From Christensenella sp. (GTDB lineage: Bacteria > Bacillota > Clostridia > Christensenellales > CAG-917): a DNA stretch of 64,000 bases. The notes under the pieces were generated by a model. The model saw only the letters and a list, made by a program, of their open reading frames with translations. It did not search any database and was not told the DNA's origin. The stretch's first letter is position 1. The number at the start of each line of letters is the position of its first letter. Positions 43,835 to 52,238 of this stretch are shown piece by piece. The stretch covers positions 992,001-1,056,000 of the forward strand of contig CP091723.1 of the NCBI GenBank assembly GCA_022009775.1, in the 5' to 3' direction. Both the position numbers and the translations under genes were made by a program.

Positions 43835-46800
43835 ATGTACGAACTCAGCAATTTTGATGCAATTCAAATCGGTATCGCTTCACCCGAAAAGATCAGAGAA
43901 TGGTCTTACGGTGAAGTGACCAAACCCGAAACTATAAACTACCGTACGCAAAAGCCCGAAAAGGACGGTCTTTTCTGTGAAAAGATCTTCGGGCCTACGC
44001 GTGACTGGGAATGCCATTGCGGACGCTATAAACGCATCCGCTACAAAGGCGTCATCTGCGAAAAGTGCGGCGTTGAAGTGACCAAGTCCAAAGTGCGTCG
44101 TGAAAGAATGGGACATATCGAACTCGCTTGCCCCGTCACTCATATCTGGTACTTGCGCGGTGTGCCTTCCAGAATCGCAATTCTTCTCGACGTTTCTCCC
44201 AAGGAACTCGAACAAGTGGTATATTTCGTGTCTTTCATCGTTCTCGATCCGGGCAACGTGACCGAACTCCACAAGAAACAAGTCATTTCCGATAAGGAAT
44301 ATAGAGAACTTCTCGAAAAATATTCTCCGTCCGATTTCAAACTCGGTATGGGCGCGGAAGCGGTGAAGGAACTCCTTATGGAAGTCGACCTTGAAAAAGA
44401 AAGCGAACAACTCAAAAACATCATCAACAATTCCGTCGGACAAAAACGTATCAAAGCGGTCAAACGCCTTGAAATCGTGGAAGCGTTCCGTCAATCGGGC
44501 AACAAACCCGAATGGATGGTTCTCGACGTTCTCCCCGTGCTTCCGCCCGAACTTCGTCCGATGATTCAACTCGACGGCGGCAGATTTGCAACGAGCGACC
44601 TTAACGATTTGTATCGCAGAGTCATCAACCGCAACAACCGCTTGAAGAAACTCAAAGAACTCGGCGCGCCCGACATCATCGTCCGCAACGAAAAGCGTAT
44701 GCTTCAAGAAGCGGTGGACGCTCTCATCGACAACGGCCGTCGCGGCAAAGCGGTGTCCGGTCCCGGCAACAGAGATTTGAAATCACTCTCGGGTATGCTC
44801 CGCGGCAAGCAAGGACGTTTCCGTCAAAACTTGCTCGGTAAACGTGTCGACTACTCCGGTCGTTCGGTTATCGTCGTCGGTCCCGAACTTAAACTTTATC
44901 AATGCGGTCTGCCCAAAGAAATGGCTCTCGAACTCTTCAAGCCGTTCATCATGAACAAACTTGTCGAGCGCAACCTTTGCCACAACATCAAGAGCGCAAA
45001 GAGATTTGTCGATACGGGCAAGAATCAGGTGTGGGATATTCTTGAAGAAATCATCAAAGATCACCCCGTTCTTCTCAACCGTGCACCGACGCTTCACAGA
45101 CTCGGTATTCAGGCGTTTGAACCTGTGCTTGTAGAAGGCAGAGCAATCAAACTCCACCCGCTCGCCTGCGGCGCGTTCAACGCGGACTTCGACGGCGACC
45201 AGATGGCAGTTCACGTACCGCTCTCCATCGAAGCACAAGCGGAAGCGAGAATTTTGATGCTTTGCACCAACAACATTCTCAAACTTTCGGACGGTAAACC
45301 TATCGTTTCACCGACGCAGGATATGGTCATCGGTTCATACTACTTGACAATCGTCAAGCCGGGCGCAAAGGGCGAAGGCAACTATTATAGTTCTTTCGAC
45401 GAAGCAATGATGGCGTATCAGGACAAAGACCTTACGCTTCAATCTCTCTGCTACATTCGTGTTCCCGTTCAAAACGAAGACGGCACTACTTCCAACAAGT
45501 TGTTGCACACCACGGTCGGCCGTTTCATCTTCAACAATAATCTCCCGCAAGATTTGCACTTCGTTGACAGAGACGTCGAAGCAAACAAGGGGCAACTCGA
45601 AGTCGAAGGTATTCTCGGCATCAACGCGGCAATCGACGAAAATCAATTCCATGCAATCGTCGACTTGTTCAGAAACAACAACGTCAACGAAGATACGTGC
45701 GTGCGCGCGCGTTCCATATTAAAGAAAGGTTCTCTCACGGACGACCAAATCGGTCAAATCGCAACCGCAATCAAAGAAGCGGGCGATCTCGACCTTTCCA
45801 AGACCAAAGAGAATTTGCGTGAAATCACCGCTCTTCGCGAAAGCATCCAAAAGGTGCTCGGCAAGAAGGCGATGGCAATCGGCAAGAAACAACTCAGCAT
45901 GATCGTCGACAACTGCTTCAAATATCACGGAGCAACCGAAACGGCGGAAATGCTTGACAGAATCAAGGCTCTCGGCTACAAGTATTCGACCATCGGCGCA
46001 ATCACCGCATCCGTCTTCGATATGCACATCCCGGGCGACAAGAAACTCATCGTTCACGACGCTGAACAAGAAGTCGTCAAGATTGAAAGACTCCACGCTC
46101 GCGGCGTGCTCTCCGAAGAAGGTCGTTACAAAGAAATCATCAAGATTTGGAAAGACGCGGCAGACAAGGTTGAAGGCGAACTCAAGAAAGGCCTTGACGA
46201 TTTCAACCCGATTTGGATGATGGCAAACTCCGGTGCTCGTGGTAGCATGGGACAAATCCGTCAGCTCGCAGGTATGCGTGGCTTGATGGCAGACCCGTCA
46301 GGTCGTACAATCGAGTTGCCTGTCCGTTCTTCCTTCCGTGAAGGTTTGTCCGTTTTGGAATACTTCATTTCGTCGCACGGCGGCAGAAAAGGTCTCGCGG
46401 ACACCGCTCTTAAAACGGCTGACTCCGGTTATCTTACGAGACGTCTCGTCGACGTATCTCACTCCGTCGTCGTTCGCGAACAGGATTGCGGCGACACCAA
46501 AGGTACGTTCATCACGGCAATCAGAGACGAAAAGAGCGTCATCGAAGCACTTGCAGACCGTATTGCAGGCAGATACACCATCGGCGACGTCGTCGATCCC
46601 GCAACCGGCGAAATCATCTGCGAAGGCGACACGCTCATTTCCACCGACAAGGCGAAAGAAATCGACAACGTGCTCACTTCTTACTGGGAAAAGAACGGCG
46701 CAGACATGCACCATCAACCCGGTGTGCTTATCCGCTCGATACTTACCTGTAAGTCAAAGAACGGCGTGTGCGTGAAGTGCTACGGCAAGAACATGGCGTC

Positions 46801-47701
46801 GGGCAACCCCGTCAAGATCGGTGAAGCAGTCGGTATCATCGCGGCACAATCAATCGGCGAGCCGGGCACGCAGCTTACGATGCGTACCTTCCACTCGGGC
46901 GGCGTTGCAACCGACGACGATATCACTCAAGGTCTCCCGCGTGTCGAAGAATTGTTCGAAGCGCGCAATCCTAAAGGTAAAGCGGTCATCACCGAGGCAA
47001 GCGGTCTCGTCCACATCAGCGACGATCGCCGTGAAATCACCGTCACCGCTCCCGACGGAGAAACCAAGGCGTACGCAATCCCGTACAATGCAAATATTCT
47101 CGTTCAGGAAGGCGAGTCTATCGGCGCAGGCGATCCGCTCACCAAAGGTTCTATCAACCCGCAAGACATGCTCCGCGCAAAAGGCGTCAAGGGCGTGCAG
47201 GAATACATCGCAAAAGAAGTTCAATCCGCTTATCGTACCGCGGGCGTCGAAATCAACGACAAACACGTTGAAGTCATCGTCAGACAAATGCTCCGCAAGG
47301 TTCGTATCGAAAATCAGGGTGACACGAACATGCTTCCCGGCACTTTGGTGGACTTGCTCTCCTACGAAGAAGAAAACGAAAAAGCGCTTGAAAACGGCGG
47401 CGTTCCCGCAACTGCAAAACGTACGTTGCTGGGTATCACCAAAGCCGCACTCGCAACAGAGTCCTTCTTGTCGGCAGCGTCCTTCCAAGAGACTGCAAAA
47501 GTCCTTGCAGAAGCCGCTATCAACAATCGTATCGACCCGTTGGTCGGCTTGAAAGAAAACGTCATCATCGGCAAACTCATTCCTGCCGGTACGGGTATGA
47601 AGTGCTATAAGAATATCACCACCGTGGCTGCAAATCAGACGCAACCCGGAGATATCATCGCACCCCATCGCCTTGAAGACGAAGACATCGAAGAAATCTA
47701 A
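43835..47701 (+). CDS. rpoC: DNA-directed RNA polymerase beta' subunit
   Basis: 1288 residues. The zinc-finger clamp (CHCGRYKRIRYKGVICEKCG), the catalytic Mg loop NADFDGDQMAVH, the bridge helix and trigger loop region (MRTFHSGGVA) and the second zinc site (CKSKNGVCVKCYG) are all present. GGAGATGACA precedes the ATG. Its TAA stop shares a base with the metK ATG (TAATG), so metK translation is coupled to it. Confidence 0.98.
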   Translation: MYELSNFDAIQIGIASPEKIREWSYGEVTKPETINYRTQKPEKDGLFCEKIFGPTRDWECHCGRYKRIRYKGVICEKCGVEVTKSKVRRERMGHIELACPVTHIWYLRGVPSRIAILLDVSPKELEQVVYFVSFIVLDPGNVTELHKKQVISDKEYRELLEKYSPSDFKLGMGAEAVKELLMEVDLEKESEQLKNIINNSVGQKRIKAVKRLEIVEAFRQSGNKPEWMVLDVLPVLPPELRPMIQLDGGRFATSDLNDLYRRVINRNNRLKKLKELGAPDIIVRNEKRMLQEAVDALIDNGRRGKAVSGPGNRDLKSLSGMLRGKQGRFRQNLLGKRVDYSGRSVIVVGPELKLYQCGLPKEMALELFKPFIMNKLVERNLCHNIKSAKRFVDTGKNQVWDILEEIIKDHPVLLNRAPTLHRLGIQAFEPVLVEGRAIKLHPLACGAFNADFDGDQMAVHVPLSIEAQAEARILMLCTNNILKLSDGKPIVSPTQDMVIGSYYLTIVKPGAKGEGNYYSSFDEAMMAYQDKDLTLQSLCYIRVPVQNEDGTTSNKLLHTTVGRFIFNNNLPQDLHFVDRDVEANKGQLEVEGILGINAAIDENQFHAIVDLFRNNNVNEDTCVRARSILKKGSLTDDQIGQIATAIKEAGDLDLSKTKENLREITALRESIQKVLGKKAMAIGKKQLSMIVDNCFKYHGATETAEMLDRIKALGYKYSTIGAITASVFDMHIPGDKKLIVHDAEQEVVKIERLHARGVLSEEGRYKEIIKIWKDAADKVEGELKKGLDDFNPIWMMANSGARGSMGQIRQLAGMRGLMADPSGRTIELPVRSSFREGLSVLEYFISSHGGRKGLADTALKTADSGYLTRRLVDVSHSVVVREQDCGDTKGTFITAIRDEKSVIEALADRIAGRYTIGDVVDPATGEIICEGDTLISTDKAKEIDNVLTSYWEKNGADMHHQPGVLIRSILTCKSKNGVCVKCYGKNMASGNPVKIGEAVGIIAAQSIGEPGTQLTMRTFHSGGVATDDDITQGLPRVEELFEARNPKGKAVITEASGLVHISDDRREITVTAPDGETKAYAIPYNANILVQEGESIGAGDPLTKGSINPQDMLRAKGVKGVQEYIAKEVQSAYRTAGVEINDKHVEVIVRQMLRKVRIENQGDTNMLPGTLVDLLSYEEENEKALENGGVPATAKRTLLGITKAALATESFLSAASFQETAKVLAEAAINNRIDPLVGLKENVIIGKLIPAGTGMKCYKNITTVAANQTQPGDIIAPHRLEDEDIEEI

Positions 47702-48882
47702 TGAAAAGAAAACTTTTTACATCTGAAAGCGTGACGGAAGGACATCCCGATAAGGTGTGTGACCAGATCGCAGACGCAATACTCGACGACATTTTCGCAG
47801 ACGATCCGTCTGCGAGAGTCGCCATTGAAGTGTGCGCGACAACGGGTATGGTTATGGTTATGGGGGAAGTTTCCACCAAACACTATTGCGATATTCCCAA
47901 AGTCGTGCGCGAAGTCGTAAAAGACGTCGGATATAACGACTCGTCTCTCGGCTTCGACTACAAGACCTGCGCGGTTTTGAGTTCCATTGACGAGCAATCT
48001 CCCGATATCGCACTCGGCGTTGACAACGCAACCGACACCGACGACGTCGAAGAATTCGACAAAATCGGAGCAGGCGACCAGGGCATGATGTTCGGTTATG
48101 CATGCGACGAGACGGAATCCTTGATGCCGCTTCCCATAACTCTTGCTCACGCGCTCACAAGACAACTCACCGAAGTGAGAAAGAGCGGTGAAATAGAATG
48201 GCTTCGTCCCGACGGAAAGGCGCAAGTCACCGTCGAATATATCGACGACGTTCCCGAAAGAGTGGATACTATCGTCGTGAGTTGCCAACATTCCGAAGAC
48301 GTCGATATGGACACTCTCGAAGAAACAATCATCGAAAAGGTTATTGGTCGCGCTATTCCGCAAGAGTATATCGACGACGACACCAAGATTTACATCAATC
48401 CGACGGGCAGATTCGTCATCGGCGGACCTGCAGGCGACAGCGGCGTTACGGGCAGAAAAATCATCGTGGACACCTACGGCGGTTTCTGCGCGCACGGTGG
48501 TGGCGCGTTCAGCGGCAAAGACCCCACGAAAGTTGACAGAAGTGCGTCTTATATGGCTCGCTATATCTGCAAAAACCTTGTGGCGGCAGGCGTTTGCAAG
48601 AGAGCGGAATTGCAGGTTGCGTACGCAATCGGCATGGCTCATCCCGTTTCGATTTACGTCAATACGTACGGCACGGGCGTAGTGAGCGACGAAGACCTTG
48701 CAAAAGTGGTCAGAGAAGTGTTTGATTTGCGCCCGAAGGCGATAATCAAGAACCTTAAACTCGACAGACCTATTTATCGTGCGACTTCCAACTACGGCCA
48801 TTTCGGAAGAGACGGCTTCACGTGGGAAGAGACGGACAAGGTTGACGAAGTCAAGCAAGCCGTCGCAAAATATCAATTTTGA
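47701..48882 (+). CDS. metK: S-adenosylmethionine synthetase
   Basis: 393 residues with GHPDKVCDQIADAILD, GAGDQGMMFGYA, GGAFSGKDPTKVDRS and FGRDGFTWEETD. It forms SAM from methionine and ATP. The gene overlaps rpoC by one base and has no clear Shine-Dalgarno sequence, so it depends on rpoC translation. No SAM riboswitch can precede it, which removes the usual methionine-type control. Confidence 0.98.
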   Translation: MKRKLFTSESVTEGHPDKVCDQIADAILDDIFADDPSARVAIEVCATTGMVMVMGEVSTKHYCDIPKVVREVVKDVGYNDSSLGFDYKTCAVLSSIDEQSPDIALGVDNATDTDDVEEFDKIGAGDQGMMFGYACDETESLMPLPITLAHALTRQLTEVRKSGEIEWLRPDGKAQVTVEYIDDVPERVDTIVVSCQHSEDVDMDTLEETIIEKVIGRAIPQEYIDDDTKIYINPTGRFVIGGPAGDSGVTGRKIIVDTYGGFCAHGGGAFSGKDPTKVDRSASYMARYICKNLVAAGVCKRAELQVAYAIGMAHPVSIYVNTYGTGVVSDEDLAKVVREVFDLRPKAIIKNLKLDRPIYRATSNYGHFGRDGFTWEETDKVDEVKQAVAKYQF

Positions 48883-48890
48883 ATGCTAAA

Positions 48891-48922
48891 GAGAAAAACG
48901 GTAGGATAATCCTACCGTTTTT
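48891..48922 (+). terminator. terminator of the rpoBC-metK operon
   Basis: AAAAACGGTAGGAT pairs with ATCCTACCGTTTTT; the strong stem ends in a T-run. Confidence 0.9.
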
Positions 48923-49073
48923 CGCAACTTTTGAGTGAGAAATCGCTTCTATGCGATGGGAATACGTTCATAGCGACGATAATGAACTTAAAAAGAAACT
49001 ATTTGAGAAAATAACCGTCACGAACTAGGTTTGTGACGTAAAATGAGCCTTATTAAAGGATAAGCGGAGAAAA

Positions 49074-51296
49074 ATGCAACTGCAAGGCGAAATAAAAGAC
49101 GTCATATTTGTAAGTCAGGATACGGGATACACTGTTCTCGATATGAGATGCGAAGACAGTGTTTTCACCGTTGTCGGCATTTTTCCGCCCGTAAGCGAAG
49201 GACAGAATATAAGAGTCGAAGGTAAGTTTCAGGTGCGAACGATGTACGGCAAGCAATTCTTTGCCGAAAAAGTGTGGGTGTCGCAACCAAACAGACTTGA
49301 CGGCATAAAGAAATTTCTTGCAAGCGGTCTTATCAGTGGTTTAGGACCTGCAAAGGCAGACGCAATTGTCAATATGTTCGGCGTGGATTCGCTCGAAGCG
49401 ATGAAACACCCCATGGAACTTGCAAAAGTGCGCGGAATCTCTCTAAAACTCGCCACCGAGTTTGGAATGAACTACGTCAAAATCCAAAAGATGCAAGACG
49501 CGATTATGTTCTTGCAAAATCTCGGCATAACCATAAATATGGCTCTTCGCATATACAAAGTATACGACGTAAAAACTGAAGACAACGTGCGCAAAAATCC
49601 GTATATGTTGGTTGACGACGTTGACGGAATAGGCTTTGCCACGGCAGACAGAATTGCGGGAGAGTTGGGTATAGAAAAGAACAGCGATTATAGAATATGC
49701 GCTGCCATAACCTATCTTCTCAAAGACGCCGCAAACAAAGCGGGACACAACTATTTGCCCGAAAACGAACTTGTAAGTAATGCAATCGCACTATTAAGTA
49801 TCGATTGCGACGATATAGAACAAAGAGTGCGCGACAATTTGCAAGATATGGTGTTGCTCGGAGACCTGGTGAGATACGACACGGGGGAGCATGTCGCGAT
49901 ACTTTTGAAGAAGAATTTCAACACGGAAAAGAACATCGCACGCAAGCTTTTGCAACTGCAACAGGAAGCGGCGGATTTCAGAGTGGACGTAGCGCACGAA
50001 GTCGCAAGATTTGAAAAAAACGCGGGATTTGAATTGCATCCGAATCAGGTTGCCGCAGTCAAAGAAGCCATCGAAAACGGCGTGCAGATAGTCACGGGCG
50101 GTCCGGGTACGGGCAAGACGACAATCGTCAAGTGTATATTGCAACTTTTCAAAGACCTTGGACAAAAGGTCGCGCTTTGTGCTCCGACGGGACGCGCGGC
50201 AAAGAGATTGTCACAGGCAACGGGAGAAGACGCAAAGACGATACACCGCATGCTCGATTTGGACTACAAAAACGGCGAAGGACATTTCACTTACAACGAG
50301 AACACGAGATTGCCTTTTGACGTAATAATCGTCGACGAAGTCAGTATGGTGGACGAATACGTGTTCAATGCGCTCATAAACGCTATGGAGCGCGGATCGA
50401 GACTTGTGCTTGTCGGAGACAAGGACCAACTTGCGTCCGTCGGCGTCGGCAACGTTCTGAACGATTTGATTAAGTGCGGAAAGTTTAACGTGAGTTATCT
50501 CACGCAGATTTACCGCCAGAGCGAAAAGAGCAAAATCGTGCCCAACGCGCACAAAATCAACGACGGTATTATGCCCGATATGGACAACAAGAGCGACGAT
50601 TTCTTCTTTGAAGAGAAAAACAGCAGTGAAGAAATTTGTCAAAACACCATTGCGCTCGTCACTAAGAGACTTCCTAAGTATCTGAATATGAAGCCGAGCG
50701 ACATTCAGGTGCTTTGTCCCATGAAGCGCGGAAGCGCAGGCACGATAAATCTCAACAACGAGTTGCAGGCGGTCATCAATCCGCCGTCGCCGATGAAGAA
50801 AGAAGTCAAACGCGGAGATTGCATATTCCGCGAAGGCGACAAAGTCATGCAACTTCAAAACAATTATCAGCAAGAATGGACGGTCACAAGCGGTACGCGT
50901 ATCGAACGCGGAAGCGGCGTTTTCAACGGCGATATAGGCGTTGTTGAAAGTATAAACACGCAAATTATGCAGTTTACCGTGCGTTTTGATGATGATAAAG
51001 TGTCGATTTACGAATATAGCGATATAGACCAACTCACGCTTGCATATGCCGTGACCATACATAAATCGCAGGGGTGCGAGTTTGATGCGGTGGTTATCGC
51101 GCTCGACGCAAACTATATGTTGCAGACGAGAAACTTGCTTTATACCGCCGTTACGAGAGCGAAAAAAATAGTCGTGATAAGCGGTGCGAAAAAGACGGTT
51201 CAGCGTATGATACAAAACAACGAGACGGCAAGAAGATATTCTTTGCTTCTCGAACTCATTCAAAAAGAATGGGAAGGCGGCGCATATGAGTGGTGA
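49074..51296 (+). CDS. recD2: RecD2-type ATP-dependent DNA helicase
   Basis: 740 residues. The N-terminal part has an OB-like domain and helix-hairpin-helix repeats (GLGPAKADAIV). The SF1 motor has Walker A GGPGTGKTT, motif II VDEVSMVDEY, motif III GDKDQLASVG and motif VI YTAVTRAKK. RecD2 works without RecBC in 5'-3' unwinding and repair. An A7 run at 50014-50020 is in frame, so the gene is complete. comF overlaps its last 11 bases. Confidence 0.95.
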   Translation: MQLQGEIKDVIFVSQDTGYTVLDMRCEDSVFTVVGIFPPVSEGQNIRVEGKFQVRTMYGKQFFAEKVWVSQPNRLDGIKKFLASGLISGLGPAKADAIVNMFGVDSLEAMKHPMELAKVRGISLKLATEFGMNYVKIQKMQDAIMFLQNLGITINMALRIYKVYDVKTEDNVRKNPYMLVDDVDGIGFATADRIAGELGIEKNSDYRICAAITYLLKDAANKAGHNYLPENELVSNAIALLSIDCDDIEQRVRDNLQDMVLLGDLVRYDTGEHVAILLKKNFNTEKNIARKLLQLQQEAADFRVDVAHEVARFEKNAGFELHPNQVAAVKEAIENGVQIVTGGPGTGKTTIVKCILQLFKDLGQKVALCAPTGRAAKRLSQATGEDAKTIHRMLDLDYKNGEGHFTYNENTRLPFDVIIVDEVSMVDEYVFNALINAMERGSRLVLVGDKDQLASVGVGNVLNDLIKCGKFNVSYLTQIYRQSEKSKIVPNAHKINDGIMPDMDNKSDDFFFEEKNSSEEICQNTIALVTKRLPKYLNMKPSDIQVLCPMKRGSAGTINLNNELQAVINPPSPMKKEVKRGDCIFREGDKVMQLQNNYQQEWTVTSGTRIERGSGVFNGDIGVVESINTQIMQFTVRFDDDKVSIYEYSDIDQLTLAYAVTIHKSQGCEFDAVVIALDANYMLQTRNLLYTAVTRAKKIVVISGAKKTVQRMIQNNETARRYSLLLELIQKEWEGGAYEW

Positions 51297-52137
51297 CGAT
51301 AAACGCGTCGAAAACGTCGAAGCGCAGGACAGGAAACAACTTCACAGACAAAGAAAAGCCGCAAGAAGCGAAAAGGCAAAAGTCTTGTTGAAGAAGTTGA
51401 TAAACGCTTTCAAAAACGCATTGTACCCCGTGGATTGCACTTGCGACGTTTGCGGAGAAGAACTCGTCGCAGACACGAGATATCGTCTTTGCTCCGAATG
51501 CGTGGAGAAGTTGCCGTTTGTGGGCGAACACAGGTGTTTGTCTTGCGGTATGCCGCTCAAAGACGAGTCGGACTATTGCAATCGTTGTCAGTACGAGAAA
51601 TTCGCATTCGTGAAAAATCGCTCGCCGCTTACGTACGACGGCGAAACGAAGAAATTGATATATTCTCTCAAATTCGGCAAGAAGAAATATATTGCCGAAA
51701 CGCTCGGCGCGCTTATGGCGGACGAGTTTTTGAAAAGCGGAATGCAAGCGGACATAATCGTTTTCGTGCCGATGACGGAAAAGGAAGAAAAGAAGCGCGG
51801 CTTCAATCAATCCGAACTGCTTGCTTACGAAGTTGGAGGAAGATTGAACGTTCCCGTTTTGCCCGCACTCGTGAAGATAAAAGATACGTCGGCGCAAAAG
51901 GAATTGCACGGAAAAGAAAGAGCAAAGAACCTTGAAGGTGCGTTTGCTTGTGCGTTCGAGCAGGTGAAAGGCAGAAGATTGCTTATAGTGGACGATATTT
52001 TCACCACAGGAGCAACCGCAAACGAATGCGCCAAAGTTTTGCTGAAAGCGGGCGCAAGAGAAGTGAACGTGCTGACAGGCGCGGTTACCACACTGAAAAT
52101 TCCTATGGAAGAAGGAAAAAGAGTTTCAGCCAACTAA
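51286..52137 (+). CDS. comF: ComF family protein
   Basis: 283 residues. A basic N-terminus of about 45 residues is followed by zinc-binding CDVCGEE, CSECVEK, CLSCGMP and CNRCQYE, then a phosphoribosyltransferase domain with the PRPP loop VDDIFTTGATANECA. ComF proteins take part in DNA uptake and recombination processing after the competence pore. It starts inside the recD2 3' end, so the two DNA-processing genes are coupled. Confidence 0.92.
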   Translation: MSGDDKRVENVEAQDRKQLHRQRKAARSEKAKVLLKKLINAFKNALYPVDCTCDVCGEELVADTRYRLCSECVEKLPFVGEHRCLSCGMPLKDESDYCNRCQYEKFAFVKNRSPLTYDGETKKLIYSLKFGKKKYIAETLGALMADEFLKSGMQADIIVFVPMTEKEEKKRGFNQSELLAYEVGGRLNVPVLPALVKIKDTSAQKELHGKERAKNLEGAFACAFEQVKGRRLLIVDDIFTTGATANECAKVLLKAGAREVNVLTGAVTTLKIPMEEGKRVSAN

Positions 52138-52143
52138 ACTTTG

Positions 52144-52172
52144 TTGAAATATACACCGATATAGTGTATAAT
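52144..52172 (+). promoter_or_regulatory. promoter of secA
   Basis: TTGAAA, 17 bases and TATAAT, about 70 bases before the ATG. GC-rich pairs GCGCATACGCGC and GCGCCGGAAGGCG lie in the leader. Confidence 0.85.
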
Positions 52173-52238
52173 AGAAAATCGAAAATAATCGTGCGCATAC
52201 GCGCATGCGCCGGAAGGCGAAATATAGAAAGGTGAAAT

